Of a stretch of 64,000 nt of DNA, positions 8,571 to 17,113 are shown one piece after another. A model generated the notes under the pieces. The model made no database searches, was not told the origin of the DNA, and saw only the letters and a list, made by a program, of their open reading frames with translations. The stretch is from NCBI GenBank assembly GCA_049969475.1, contig JBMFOU010000001.1, positions 248,001 through 312,000 of the forward strand. The letters run 5' to 3'. Position 1 is the stretch's first letter. Each line of letters begins with the position of its first letter. Source of the DNA: UBA2030 sp049969475. Its GTDB lineage: Bacteria > Bacteroidota > Bacteroidia > Bacteroidales > TTA-H9. A program made the translations under genes and the position numbers.

Positions 8571-9902
8571 TTAAATGTTTACTTTCTTCCAATGCCCCGA
8601 ATACAGATATAGCAGCGAAAGCCCGCCCAAAATGATAAAATAGAGATATTCTACTGACCAGATGAGGATAAGCGGTTTTTTCCATGCAATGGCCAGAAAA
8701 TAAGTGGCCAGCAAGTACAGGAAAATGGCCGTAAACTCTATGAGCATATTTATGCGGGTATTCGCTGTTCCGGTGACCCCGCTGAATAACATAATGCTTA
8801 TGGAAAACAAAGGAAGGACTCCGCTGATAAGATACATTACAGGCCTGGCAGCAGCAATGATGAGCGGGTCAGGAGTGTAAATCCGGAGCATCGGAACTGG
8901 GATAGTTAACGTGAGGAGGGAAACCATTAATAACAGGACGGTACTCATGAGCGCTACTTTTCCGATAATTGCGGTTACATATTTGTCTCCATTAGCTCCC
9001 ATGGAGTTGCTTACCAGGGTGTTGACTGCTGTAGAAAATCCCCAGATGGGTATCATCATTACTAAATACAGACTGCGTATGACATTGGAAGCTGCCAGAT
9101 TGATTTCTCCTGTTTTTTCGACCATCATAAAAAAGGCAAGCCAGCCAGCCAGCGAAACAAAGTTCTGCAACATCACCCAAACCGAAAGATTCAGGGTCTG
9201 GCGAGTGACGGATAATTGGAGTTTGAAGTCCAATCTGAGTCCATATTTATGATGGTCGCAGGTTAGATATGTGTAAATTAAAAAGAAAAGAGCCGATGAG
9301 GTTTCTGCCATTACCGAGGCGATGGCTGCCCCTCCAATGCCAAGAGCCGGCAGTCCCCAATGGCCAAATATGAGGGCATAATCGAGCACCACATTCAACG
9401 CCGCCATCAGGAAGGAGGCCAGCGATAAAATACGGGTACGTGTAATGCCAACATAAAAAGCTCTGAAATTTACATTTATAAATGCAGGTATCAATCCCCA
9501 GATGCGGTACCTGAGAAAATCGGAAGTGGCCTGATGGATGTATTCGCTTTTCAGGGTAAGGTTGATAAGCCATTCTCCGGCCAGGTGATAGACAGCAATG
9601 AGCAAAAATGCAAAGAGCAGAAGCGAATAGAAACCCTGTATTACCACCTGTCCGATGTTCGCATAAGTACCCCTGCCGTTGAACCTTCCCACCAGTATCT
9701 GAACCCCTGTGGCAAAGCCAAAACCCAGCATAAACATGGAAACGTAAAAGAGTCCCCCAATGGCTGAAGCACCCAGGGGGATTTCGCCCAAACGCCCCAG
9801 AAAGGCCGTATCCGTAACATTCACCACATTTTGGGCGATCAGGCTCAGTATGATCGGATAGGCAACCTCCCAAATCTGCCGGTACGATGGTATCGGTCTC
9901 AA
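8571..9902 (-). CDS. MATE family multidrug/sodium antiporter
   Basis: A 443-residue inner-membrane protein with about 12 hydrophobic helices, exporting organic cations or drugs in exchange for Na+ or H+. The start (YRQIWEVAYPIILSLIAQNVVNVTD, then TAFLGRLGEIPLGASAIGG) is the typical MATE N-terminus, and the second half repeats the pattern. The initiation codon appears to be TTG at 9902: an in-frame stop lies three codons upstream, no ATG occurs before the conserved N-terminus, and a -7 element stands 18 bases upstream. It is the only gene under that element up to the next promoter at 8560. Confidence 0.93.
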   Translation of the reverse strand: MRPIPSYRQIWEVAYPIILSLIAQNVVNVTDTAFLGRLGEIPLGASAIGGLFYVSMFMLGFGFATGVQILVGRFNGRGTYANIGQVVIQGFYSLLLFAFLLIAVYHLAGEWLINLTLKSEYIHQATSDFLRYRIWGLIPAFINVNFRAFYVGITRTRILSLASFLMAALNVVLDYALIFGHWGLPALGIGGAAIASVMAETSSALFFLIYTYLTCDHHKYGLRLDFKLQLSVTRQTLNLSVWVMLQNFVSLAGWLAFFMMVEKTGEINLAASNVIRSLYLVMMIPIWGFSTAVNTLVSNSMGANGDKYVTAIIGKVALMSTVLLLMVSLLTLTIPVPMLRIYTPDPLIIAAARPVMYLISGVLPLFSISIMLFSGVTGTANTRINMLIEFTAIFLYLLATYFLAIAWKKPLILIWSVEYLYFIILGGLSLLYLYSGHWKKVNI

Positions 9903-9919
9903 GAATTTTTAATTTTCCG

Positions 9920-9928
9920 GCAAATTTA
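9920..9928 (-). promoter_or_regulatory. -7 element of the MATE gene
   Basis: TAAATTTGC on the minus strand is an exact TAnnTTTGC. Predicted transcription start is near 9914, 12 bases before the TTG start codon, which supports that unusual start. Confidence 0.6.
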
Positions 9929-9950
9929 TGAGTTCCTTACGCACCCCTGA

Positions 9951-10328
9951 TTAATCTTTTCCGTTGCTCAGTTTTTCAATTTCGGCAATCAGGTCTTCAA
10001 TGAAAAAGGGTTTTTGCAGGATGCTGTCGGCTCCAAAAAGTTGGGAGATACGTAGATAATCGCTAGCCGGGATGTAGCCTCCTCCTGAGATAGTAATGAT
10101 CTTTACTTTTGGCGTTAAATTTTTGCACTCTCTTATGATTTCAAGTCCACCTTCCTCGCCTGGTATTCTGATGTCAGTTATCAGAAAATCGTAGGGCAGG
10201 CTTTTAAAACGTTCGATGGCTTGATGAGTGCTAAATTCTACATCCGTACTGTAGCCCTTTTTCTCCAGCAACTGTTGCAGGTTGGTGGCAAAATTCCGGT
10301 CATCATCAACTAAAAGTATTCTTGGCAT
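9951..10328 (-). CDS. Stand-alone response regulator receiver protein
   Basis: A 125-residue protein made of a single receiver domain. The acidic pocket is VDDDR near residues 7-11, the phosphate-accepting Asp is in FLITDIRIPG near residue 52, the switch residue region is TISGGGY near 80, and the conserved Lys is in LQKPF near 107. There is no output domain, so it acts by protein-protein contact like CheY or Spo0F. No kinase gene is next to it. The nearest upstream possible -7 element is TATTTTTG at 10375-10382 on the minus strand. Confidence 0.93.
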   Translation of the reverse strand: MPRILLVDDDRNFATNLQQLLEKKGYSTDVEFSTHQAIERFKSLPYDFLITDIRIPGEEGGLEIIRECKNLTPKVKIITISGGGYIPASDYLRISQLFGADSILQKPFFIEDLIAEIEKLSNGKD

Positions 10329-10518
10329 GCTGGCAGGGAACTTTAAATTTGGAAAAGATTTTTTAGCTGTTATACAAAAATAATGCTTTTTTTATTCAAA
10401 TATGTATCGCAAATAATCTTATTCAAAAAAAGTAACTATTATCTGCGTGGTAAATCCTGGTAATCAAATCAGATTGTATTTTGCGAGAAAAAGTATTCGG
10501 CACCCGATTGTGTTAAAC

Positions 10519-10547
10519 AAAAAAACTGTTTCCACCAGCGGAAACAG
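10519..10547 (-). terminator. Rho-independent terminator after initiator tRNA
   Basis: On the minus strand, CTGTTTCC and GGAAACAG (perfect 8-bp stem, 6-base loop) are followed by seven T. It lies 11 bases past the end of the tRNA. Confidence 0.9.
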
Positions 10548-10558
10548 CTTTTTCGATT

Positions 10559-10633
<75 letters not shown>

Positions 10634-10646
10634 CTGTTTTGTGGGT

Positions 10647-10677
10647 GCAAAATTACAAATAATTCAGGATTTGTCAA
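10647..10677 (-). promoter_or_regulatory. Promoter of the initiator tRNA gene
   Basis: Read on the minus strand: TTGAC with its TTG at 10677-10675, a 19-base spacer, then TAATTTTGC at 10655-10647. This is one of the best matches to the Bacteroidota consensus in the window. Start site near 10641. Confidence 0.85.
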
Positions 10678-10713
10678 GTCCAAAACGAAAGTTTTTTTGA
10701 GATAAAACGATAA

Positions 10714-10750
10714 CCCCCCGGACAAGCCCTGGGGCGGGCTGTCCGGGGGG
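10714..10750 (-). terminator. GC-rich terminator after pgk
   Basis: CCCCCCGGACA pairs perfectly with TGTCCGGGGGG (11 bp), with further GCCC/GGGC pairing inside. On the minus strand a T-rich stretch (TTATCGTTTT) follows. It lies 22 bases past the pgk stop. Confidence 0.85.
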
Positions 10751-10771
10751 ATAGAATCTTTAAATTGAAAT

Positions 10772-11962
10772 TTATTCGTTTACAAATTTTACCCCGGGCA
10801 ATTCTTTGCCTTCAATGTATTCGAGCATAGCCCCGCCGCCTGTAGATACATAACTTACCTTGTCGGCCAGATGATATTTGTTGATGGCAGCCACTGAATC
10901 ACCGCCGCCAATGAGTGAATAAGCGCCTTTTTGGGTGGCCTCGGCTACGCTTTTAGCAATTGCAACAGTCCCGGCTTCGAAGTTGCTCATCTCGAATACA
11001 CCCATGGGCCCATTCCAGAGCAAGGTTTTGGAATGGGCTATTACTTCATTGAAAAGCTTTATCGTTTCAGGGCCAATATCGAGACCCATCCATCCTTCAG
11101 GGATTTCGTTGGCCTTGCATACCTGCCGGTTGGCTTCATTGTCGAATCTATCGGCAATTACGGCATCTACCGGAAGAAAGATTTTTACGCCGAGCGCTTT
11201 AGCCTTATCAAGGGCCTGCAAGGCCACAGGCATCAGGTCGTCTTCTACCAACGAACTGCCCACTTTACCTCCCAGGGCTTTGATAAAGGTGAACATCATA
11301 CCTCCACCAATAATCAGGTTGTTGACCCGGGGCAGAAGGTTCTGAATAATTTCGATTTTGCCTGAAACTTTGGCTCCACCTAGAATAGCCGTGAAAGGAC
11401 GTTCGGCCTCCTCAAGTACTTTTTTAAGTGCAGCCAGTTCATTACCCATTACATAACCAAACATTTTGGCCGTGGGGAAAAATTTAGCAATAACCGCGGT
11501 GGAAGCATGAGCACGGTGGGCTGTTCCGAAGGCGTCGTTCACATATACATCTCCGTGCTTGGCCAATTTTTTGGCAAAGTCTTCATCGCCTTTTTCCTCT
11601 TCTTTATAGAAACGAAGATTTTCAAGCAAAAGAATTTCGCCTGGCTTCAGTGTAGAAGAGAGTTGGTAGGCTTCTTCGCCGATGCAATCGGGTGCAAATT
11701 TGACGGGCACGCCAGTGGCTTTAATCAGATAATCCACAACATGCCTGAGACTGTACTTATCAGTAGGGCCATCTTTGGGCCTGCCCAGATGCGACATAAG
11801 GATAACGGAACCTCCATCACCCAGGATTTTTTTGATAGTGGGAATGGTGGCATCGATGCGGGTGGTGTCGGTTATTTGAAATGATTCATTGAGGGGAACA
11901 TTAAAGTCGACCCGGATAAGGGCTCTTTTCCCTTTGAAATTAAAATTGTCGATGGTTTTCAT
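10772..11962 (-). CDS. pgk: Phosphoglycerate kinase
   Basis: A 396-residue glycolytic enzyme transferring phosphate from 1,3-bisphosphoglycerate to ADP. The N-domain substrate motif RVDFNVPLN (about residues 17-25), SHLGRPK near 57-63 and ENLRFYKEE near 115 are intact. In the C-domain, the ADP-binding ILGGAKVSGKIE, the segment WNGPMGVFE and the terminal GGGDSVAAI ... STGGGAMLEYIEG are intact. Length is normal. It has its own -7 element upstream (inside the end of the acyl-CoA ligase gene region) and a strong terminator downstream, so it is a single-gene transcript. Confidence 0.98.
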   Translation of the reverse strand: MKTIDNFNFKGKRALIRVDFNVPLNESFQITDTTRIDATIPTIKKILGDGGSVILMSHLGRPKDGPTDKYSLRHVVDYLIKATGVPVKFAPDCIGEEAYQLSSTLKPGEILLLENLRFYKEEEKGDEDFAKKLAKHGDVYVNDAFGTAHRAHASTAVIAKFFPTAKMFGYVMGNELAALKKVLEEAERPFTAILGGAKVSGKIEIIQNLLPRVNNLIIGGGMMFTFIKALGGKVGSSLVEDDLMPVALQALDKAKALGVKIFLPVDAVIADRFDNEANRQVCKANEIPEGWMGLDIGPETIKLFNEVIAHSKTLLWNGPMGVFEMSNFEAGTVAIAKSVAEATQKGAYSLIGGGDSVAAINKYHLADKVSYVSTGGGAMLEYIEGKELPGVKFVNE

Positions 11963-11987
11963 ATGACGAAACGATTGGGTTACGCCC

Positions 11988-11996
11988 GCAAAGTTA
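11988..11996 (-). promoter_or_regulatory. -7 element of pgk
   Basis: TAACTTTGC on the minus strand is an exact TAnnTTTGC, giving a start near 11982 and a 20-base leader. It lies in the 63-base gap after the acyl-CoA ligase stop. Confidence 0.65.
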
Positions 11997-12025
11997 TGGG
12001 TTTTTCCCGTCTTTCCTCTAAAAAC

Positions 12026-13699
12026 TTAGGTGGTTTGCGGAGGTTGTTGCCTATGTTTCCCATACAGGAAGCGTTTGATTTTCTGTGTAGCTGTCTTATG
12101 AAAAGGTTCTGCATGATGAATCAGCTGCTGGATTCTTGCGTTGCGACTAATCCGCTTATTGACGTCGGCATGAATGGCTCGCAGATGTTCTTGTATTTTT
12201 TCCTCGATGTGTTTAATTTCTTCTCCTGCTTCTTCCAGTTTTTTACGAATGGCATCGGTGTCAAGATGCACCAGGGCAATAAGTTTTCCCTCGTCTTCCA
12301 TCACCAGCGATTCGAGTACATGGGGATAGTTGTTTAATACAGACTCAATATCTTCCGGGTAGATGTTTTCGCCATGGGGTCCAATGATAACGTTTTTACT
12401 TCGGCCTTTAATGTACAGATATCCGTCTTTGTCGAAAACACCCAGGTCGCCGGTGCGGAACCAGCCATCGGGAGTAAGTACTTCTGCCGTGAGTCCGGGT
12501 TCCTTGTAATAGCCTTTCATAACATTGGGTCCTTGAGCCCATATTTCTCCCTCGCCGGTATGGGGATCCGGATTATGAATTTTAAGAGTAACCCCCTGCA
12601 TGGGAAAGCCGGTGCTATGTAACCGATGGTTACGGGGATTGCTACCTGCCAATAAAGGGGATGTCTCCGTAAGGCCGTAGCCTATGGCCAAAGGAAAGCC
12701 GGCTTCTATAAGAAATGCTTCTACCTCGGCGTTGAGCCTGGCTCCTCCTATGCCGAAAAACCTGAGTTGCCCTCCAAATGTTTTTTTTAGCGAGCGACCG
12801 GCCATACGGTGAAGCAGCTTGCGCCCCGGTCCAGTTTTATAAATCATTCGTAAGAGGGCATTTTTTCGAAAGGCGGGTTTTATTTTGTTTTTGTAGATTT
12901 TTTCGATGATCAGCGGAACTGTGAGCATGGCTACGGGCTTTACCGTTGCCAGGGCAGGCAAAAGCACCTGTGGTGTAGGTTTTTTTGAAAGATAGTATAT
13001 GGTGGCTCCACCTATCAGTGGAAGAACAAATCCGATGGTGTTTTCGTAGGTATGGGCCAGAGGGAGCACCGAAAGCATCCTGTACTCGGTGCTGATGGGT
13101 TCTATGGTGAGGCATTGACGGGCTGTCCAGCATATGTTGCGATGGGTAAGCATTACCCCTTTCGATTTGCCTGTGGTACCTGAGGTGTATAATAGGGCAG
13201 CCACATCGTCTTCATCTGGTTCTTCCTTGGGCTCGCACCCTATCTTTTCATCATAAATCACTTCCTCACAGCCATCTAAACGGAAGGGCTCCAGATCTAT
13301 AACGCATTTCAACTCAGGAAGAAGATCGCGGCGAATTTTCTGTTTTAGACCATTCGACACAAAGATGGCTTTGGCTCCCGAATGCATGAGTACATTGGTA
13401 ACCTCTTCTTCGGAAAAATCAGGCAGTATGGGAACGACTATGCTTCCGCTGATAACCGTGGCCAGGTAGGCTATGCCCCAGTTAGGTGAATTGGTACCCA
13501 TAATGCTGACTCTGTCGCCCTTGTCAATATTGAGTTTTTTCAAGGTAGCACACAACGCCCTTACTTTTTGCCCAAGTTCGCTGTAGGTAATGGGTTTTTC
13601 ATCTACAAAGGCCAGGGCGGGTAGTTCAGCATATTTGGTTTCGATTTCTTTGAGCAGATAAAGAAAGTTGTGTCGGGTGGCAGAGTTTGAATCGCTCAT
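12026..13699 (-). CDS. Long-chain fatty acid-CoA ligase / AMP-dependent synthetase
   Basis: A 557-residue ANL-superfamily enzyme that activates a fatty acid through an acyl-adenylate and passes it to coenzyme A. Visible motifs: P-loop LLYTSGTTGKSKGVMLTH near residue 175, the adenine-binding YGLTETSP near 345, WFRTGDLG near 425 and the hinge GRSKNVIIGPHGENIYPEDIE near 440-460. The C-terminal lid is variant and ends in a basic tail (QKIKRFLYGKHR). The frame could open at 13750, but a -7 element lies in that extension, so the ATG at 13699 is chosen. No fatty-acid degradation genes lie beside it, so biosynthetic recycling of fatty acids is equally possible. Confidence 0.93.
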   Translation of the reverse strand: MSDSNSATRHNFLYLLKEIETKYAELPALAFVDEKPITYSELGQKVRALCATLKKLNIDKGDRVSIMGTNSPNWGIAYLATVISGSIVVPILPDFSEEEVTNVLMHSGAKAIFVSNGLKQKIRRDLLPELKCVIDLEPFRLDGCEEVIYDEKIGCEPKEEPDEDDVAALLYTSGTTGKSKGVMLTHRNICWTARQCLTIEPISTEYRMLSVLPLAHTYENTIGFVLPLIGGATIYYLSKKPTPQVLLPALATVKPVAMLTVPLIIEKIYKNKIKPAFRKNALLRMIYKTGPGRKLLHRMAGRSLKKTFGGQLRFFGIGGARLNAEVEAFLIEAGFPLAIGYGLTETSPLLAGSNPRNHRLHSTGFPMQGVTLKIHNPDPHTGEGEIWAQGPNVMKGYYKEPGLTAEVLTPDGWFRTGDLGVFDKDGYLYIKGRSKNVIIGPHGENIYPEDIESVLNNYPHVLESLVMEDEGKLIALVHLDTDAIRKKLEEAGEEIKHIEEKIQEHLRAIHADVNKRISRNARIQQLIHHAEPFHKTATQKIKRFLYGKHRQQPPQTT

Positions 13700-13733
13700 G
13701 GTCAAGGTTTGGTTGAAGTGGGTAGCAATAAAG

Positions 13734-13742
13734 GCAAAGATA
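13734..13742 (-). promoter_or_regulatory. -7 element of the acyl-CoA ligase gene
   Basis: TATCTTTGC on the minus strand, exact match. Start near 13728 excludes the longest possible reading frame and supports the ATG at 13699. Confidence 0.6.
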
Positions 13743-13801
13743 TAGAACAAGTTTAATTTCTAGAAATTTTGGAATTAGGCAGAGCGGAGTGGGCAAATCT
13801 A

Positions 13802-13809
13802 TAATTTTG
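13802..13809 (+). promoter_or_regulatory. -7 element immediately before rimM
   Basis: TAATTTTG ends four bases before the rimM ATG at 13814. If used, the mRNA would begin at or within a base or two of the start codon. Confidence 0.45.
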
Positions 13810-13813
13810 TCTC

Positions 13814-14356
13814 ATGAAAACTCGAATATTCGATCGGTGTGAATACCGGAGAGCAGGTCTGGTACTTCGCACTCATGGCAAGGAGGGAGGACTACAGGTT
13901 TCATGGGAGGCTGAGGAGAATCCGTTTGAGAAGGAAGGTATACGTTTTGTGGTGATCGATCTCGACGGCAAGTTTATACCTTTTCTGGTTGTGGCGCATG
14001 AGCCGGGCCCTGGCGGCCGTGAGGTTTTGTTTTTGGAAGATGTGAATACCCCGGAAGAGGCTGCGCAATTAACGGGCCACACCTATTACCTCCATCAGCG
14101 TTTTCTTGAGGACATTCAAAGTCCGCTGGATGTATTGGAACCCGGCAAATTTGTGGTGGTTGATACAAAATTTGGAGAATTGGGCCGGGCCATGGGAGTA
14201 GTGGGTACTGATGAAAATCCCTTACTGGAGGTAAAAGCCGGTAATCGGGAAATTCTGATTCCCGTACAGGGAAACTTTATTTTAGCAATATCAGATGAGG
14301 AATCTGTTATTCGGGTAGATATTCCTGAAGAGCTGGTAAGGTTAAACGAAAAATAG
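13814..14356 (+). CDS. rimM: Ribosome maturation factor RimM
   Basis: A 180-residue factor that binds the S19-containing head of the 30S subunit and helps late 16S rRNA maturation. The N-terminal RimM domain begins at the GLVLRTHGKEGGLQV motif (residues about 15-29), followed by VFLEDVNTPEEAAQLTGHTYYL-like core. The C-terminal PRC-barrel half begins near residue 100 (FVVVDTKFGELG) and includes the expected ILIPVQGNFI near 150. In many bacteria rimM sits between rpsP and trmD; here rpsP is 45 kb away. The methyltransferase gene starts four bases after its stop, so the two are an operon. Confidence 0.95.
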   Translation: MKTRIFDRCEYRRAGLVLRTHGKEGGLQVSWEAEENPFEKEGIRFVVIDLDGKFIPFLVVAHEPGPGGREVLFLEDVNTPEEAAQLTGHTYYLHQRFLEDIQSPLDVLEPGKFVVVDTKFGELGRAMGVVGTDENPLLEVKAGNREILIPVQGNFILAISDEESVIRVDIPEELVRLNEK

Positions 14357-14360
14357 AAAG

Positions 14361-15053
14361 GTGTTTCACTTCAAACAGTTTTCTGTGACTGATGACAGCA
14401 GCACCCAAAAAGTCGGCACCGATTCGGTATTACTTGGGGCCTGGGCACCCCTGCCGGAGGAAGGCCTGATACTGGATGTTGGAACGGGTTGTGGAATTCT
14501 GGCCCTTCAGGCAGCCCAGCGTACCCGTTGCGAAATCGTGGGAATCGACATTCACGGGCCCTCGGTACATCAGGCACTAGCTAATTTTCAAAATAGTCCC
14601 TGGAGCCATAGGCTCAGCGCGCTGAAAATTGCCATGCAGGATTATCAGCCTGAATCCCCGTTTGATGCTATCCTTTGCAATCCGCCCTATTTTAGTCAGA
14701 GTCTTAAATCTCCCTATGCATATCGTAATACGGCTCGTCACGATGAAGAACTTCCTTTGCATGAGTTTTTCCTCCATGGAACTCGCCTGCTTAAACCCGA
14801 CGGAGAATGTTTCCTCTGCCTTCAGGCTTCAGAGCTGAATAGGGCTATGCTGGAAAGCGCCTACCATGGTTTTTTTCTGCAAGGGGTTGTAAATGTCAGC
14901 TCCAGAGAGCAACTCCGTCCTTATCTGGTGCTCTTGGCGTTTCGCAGGAAGCCAGGCCCTATAAGGTCAGGAAGTCTGATAATTAAGGACAAGCAGGGAA
15001 ATTATACCGAAGCCTACCGCACCCTTACCCGGGATTTTTATTTGTATTTTTAG
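14361..15053 (+). CDS. trmN6: tRNA1(Val) (adenine(37)-N6)-methyltransferase
   Basis: A 230-residue S-adenosylmethionine-dependent methyltransferase, YfiC/TrmN6 type, which methylates A37 of tRNA1(Val). Motif I is LDVGTGCGILALQAAQR near residue 33-48, GIDIH follows near 60, and the N6-adenine catalytic motif is NPPYF near 110. The N-terminal KVGTDSVLLGAWA is characteristic of the family. The start codon is GTG at 14361, four bases after the rimM stop, so it is translated from the same mRNA. Confidence 0.92.
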   Translation: MFHFKQFSVTDDSSTQKVGTDSVLLGAWAPLPEEGLILDVGTGCGILALQAAQRTRCEIVGIDIHGPSVHQALANFQNSPWSHRLSALKIAMQDYQPESPFDAILCNPPYFSQSLKSPYAYRNTARHDEELPLHEFFLHGTRLLKPDGECFLCLQASELNRAMLESAYHGFFLQGVVNVSSREQLRPYLVLLAFRRKPGPIRSGSLIIKDKQGNYTEAYRTLTRDFYLYF

Positions 15054-15080
15054 GATTGCAGTTGATTGCTTGCCCCATAC

Positions 15081-15593
15081 ATGCAAACAGAAATAACAGA
15101 GAATCGAGGGAATTTACTTGCTGTGGATTTGGGTGTGAAGACGGGTCTGGCTGTTTTTACCCCTGATGGAAGGCTGCTATGGTATGGTTCAAGGAATTAT
15201 GGAAGTAAAAACAGCCTTCGCAGCGATATTCCCCGTCTTTTGCTGCAATATGGACCTTTACGAAGGCTGGTGCTCGAAGGGGGCGGGGCTTTGCATGAAG
15301 TATGGCATAAAGAGGCGCAGCGGTGGCAAATTCCAATAACGGCTTTTCATGCAGGACATTGGCGCGAACTCTTGTTTGGCAGCGATTACCTGATGCATAC
15401 CGATAAAGCCAAAGATAAAGCCGTAGAAATGGCAGGTAGGGTTATACGCCTGGTAGGGATACAAAGGTTTTCTACCCCTGTGCACCACGCAGCTGAAGCC
15501 ATTTTATCAGGGCTTTGTTTTCTCTACGAAGAAGGGCAGGTAGTTTTTCCTTCTGAAGTTCAACGAATGTTTCGTTATCCCCGGTCGAAATAA
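15081..15593 (+). CDS. RNase H-fold, RuvC/YqgF-like protein
   Basis: About 170 residues. LLAVDLGVKTGLAVFTPDG near the N-terminus is the first strand and loop of a RuvC-type RNase H fold with the first catalytic Asp. LVLEGGGALHE carries a possible second acidic residue, and DKAKDKAVEMAG and HHAAEAILSGL occupy the places of the last two. It is shorter and more divergent than RuvC proper, so it may be a resolvase-like or YqgF-like nuclease rather than the main Holliday junction resolvase. The frame extends to a TTG at 15066; the ATG at 15081 is more likely. It follows the methyltransferase by 27 bases and its end overlaps the convergent DUF2148 gene by 19 bases. Confidence 0.65.
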   Translation: MQTEITENRGNLLAVDLGVKTGLAVFTPDGRLLWYGSRNYGSKNSLRSDIPRLLLQYGPLRRLVLEGGGALHEVWHKEAQRWQIPITAFHAGHWRELLFGSDYLMHTDKAKDKAVEMAGRVIRLVGIQRFSTPVHHAAEAILSGLCFLYEEGQVVFPSEVQRMFRYPRSK

Positions 15594-16105
15594 ATGCTTT
15601 TGGAACTTATGCTCAAAGGGACACCCAACACAATTTTGATATTCGCGGGCACCAGGCCCAGATCGAGGGCGGCGCGGCCCACAGAGAACATGATGCGATT
15701 ATCTGCATGATGGGCTGCGGCCACCGAAACGGCACTCCCCAGTGCAATTCCCAGGTCAAGGGTGTTGAAACTGCAGGGCACCTCAGGAAAATTATTTTTC
15801 CCATTGCAAGATTGAAGTCCGCAGAAACCGCAATACTTCAAACCCAGGGGGTCAATACGAGTCCCCATTAATAATAAGGCATCGGAACGGAGCAGATTGT
15901 CGGCATCGCGCCGAAAAAAAGGAAGGTTTTCTGCTTCGGCAATTTCTTTCATGCGGATAGCCAGTTTCTCCCTGTCGGTTTTTTCGGCCATAGCCAGGTA
16001 AAGGGTGTCTCTGCCCCTCCCTTTAGGTGCTGTGCGTGCGGCAGCCATCATCAATCCGGCAAGCTGATGGATAGTCTTTTCCCTTTCCTGTTCTTCGGTT
16101 ATCAT
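15575..16105 (-). CDS. DUF2148 ferredoxin-domain protein
   Basis: A 176-residue cytoplasmic protein of the DUF2148 family. The segment AAARTAPKGRGRDTL near residue 25 and the cysteine-rich YCGFCGLQSCNGK near 112-124 are its hallmarks; the clustered Cys residues suggest an iron-sulfur or metal site. ALGSAVSVAAAHHADNRIMFSVGRAA follows near 140. The function of the family is unknown. The frame is open 82 codons further upstream, but that part overlaps the tatC start region and looks random, so the ATG at 16105 (MITEEQERE) is used. It is divergent from tatC with a 57-base gap. Confidence 0.85.
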   Translation of the reverse strand: MITEEQEREKTIHQLAGLMMAAARTAPKGRGRDTLYLAMAEKTDREKLAIRMKEIAEAENLPFFRRDADNLLRSDALLLMGTRIDPLGLKYCGFCGLQSCNGKNNFPEVPCSFNTLDLGIALGSAVSVAAAHHADNRIMFSVGRAALDLGLVPANIKIVLGVPLSISSKSIYFDRG

Positions 16106-16135
16106 GGGTAATATTTTGGGTATGCAGGCATTTCG

Positions 16136-16143
16136 TAATTTTG
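16136..16143 (+). promoter_or_regulatory. -7 element of tatC
   Basis: TAATTTTG, with TTTTG at 16114-16118 giving a 17-base spacer. Start near 16149, about 14 bases before the ATG. Confidence 0.6.
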
Positions 16144-16162
16144 ACGCAATTTTAAGAAAAAA

Positions 16163-17002
16163 ATGGAAGAGGTTCATTCCACGAAAAAGCATCGCAAGCC
16201 TGACGCCGAAAAGGAAATGAGTTTTTGGGAGCATCTGGACGAACTTCGTTGGAGGCTTATAAGGGCGAGCCTTGCCATCGTGGGTATGGCTGTGGTGGCA
16301 TTTACCAACCGCGAATTTATTTTCGATACCGTCTTGCTGGGGCCTCTGCACAATGATTTTCCCACCATTCGCTGGCTATGCATGCTTGGACAGAAACTGG
16401 GAGTTGCCGCCCTATGTCTCGACAATAGCAAGCTGAGTTTGATCAACATCACGATGTCGGGGCAGTTTATGCAACATTTGTATATTTCTATGGTGGCAGG
16501 TTTTGTAATAGCCTCTCCCTATGTGTTTTACGAGTTGTGGGCATTTATCAAACCTGCGCTTCGCGAGGACGAACGTCGGTATTCCACGCGAGCTATAACC
16601 ATCGTTTCCCTATTATTTCTGTTGGGTACCACTTTTAGCTATTTCCTTATCGTTCCACTCACTATCAATTTTTTGGGTACCTATCAGGTGAGTGAAGCCG
16701 TGGCCAACCAGGTATCTCTGTCGTCGTATGTAAGTACAGTGGTCTCTGTAAGCCTGGCCGTGGGCGTGGTTTTCGAATTGCCTGTGCTGGCCTGGGTATT
16801 GGCCCGGATTGGCATAGTCACTCCGGCTTTGATGAAAAAATACCGCAAGGTGATGATAGTGGTTATTTTTACAGTGGCTGCTATCATTACCCCTCCCGAT
16901 GTTTTTAGCCAGGTGATGGTGGCCCTGCCCATGCTGGTGCTTTACGAAATCAGTATTTTGATAGCAGCCCGGGCTGCCGCTCTTCGCAATAAGGAAGATT
17001 GA
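16163..17002 (+). CDS. tatC: Sec-independent protein translocase TatC
   Basis: A 279-residue inner-membrane protein with six predicted helices, the receptor of the twin-arginine export system for folded proteins. The cytoplasmic N-terminal motif MSFWEHLDELRWRLI (residues 19-33) binds the twin-arginine signal. FYELWAFIKPALREDERRY near 128 is the conserved first-loop segment, with the Glu that is important for substrate contact. The final helices and FTVAAIITPPDVFSQVMVALPM are as expected. tatA/tatB are not adjacent. The insertion around residues 60-85 between helices 1 and 2 (LCMLGQKLGVAALCLDNSKL) is common in Bacteroidota homologues. Confidence 0.97.
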   Translation: MEEVHSTKKHRKPDAEKEMSFWEHLDELRWRLIRASLAIVGMAVVAFTNREFIFDTVLLGPLHNDFPTIRWLCMLGQKLGVAALCLDNSKLSLINITMSGQFMQHLYISMVAGFVIASPYVFYELWAFIKPALREDERRYSTRAITIVSLLFLLGTTFSYFLIVPLTINFLGTYQVSEAVANQVSLSSYVSTVVSVSLAVGVVFELPVLAWVLARIGIVTPALMKKYRKVMIVVIFTVAAIITPPDVFSQVMVALPMLVLYEISILIAARAAALRNKED

Positions 17003-17113
17003 CGAAAATGGCCTATAATTTTTAAACCATACCGGCGTTTAGCTTGTAATTTATTCCCTATGAAACCTTGGTACTTAAAAATAAGTAGAAAATAGCTAAG
17101 AAACTTTCCACCG

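Noticed and set aside
9951..10328. Two-component system in the MATE region
   Set aside because: The receiver protein stands alone; no histidine kinase gene or output domain is seen nearby.
10714..10750. The 11-bp GC-rich inverted repeat as a mobile element end or regulatory site
   Set aside because: It lies just after the pgk stop and is followed by T-rich sequence on that strand; a terminator explains it.
15575..16351. A 258-residue version of the DUF2148 protein beginning at 16351
   Set aside because: The extra 82 residues are antisense to the tatC start and its promoter and show no family similarity.
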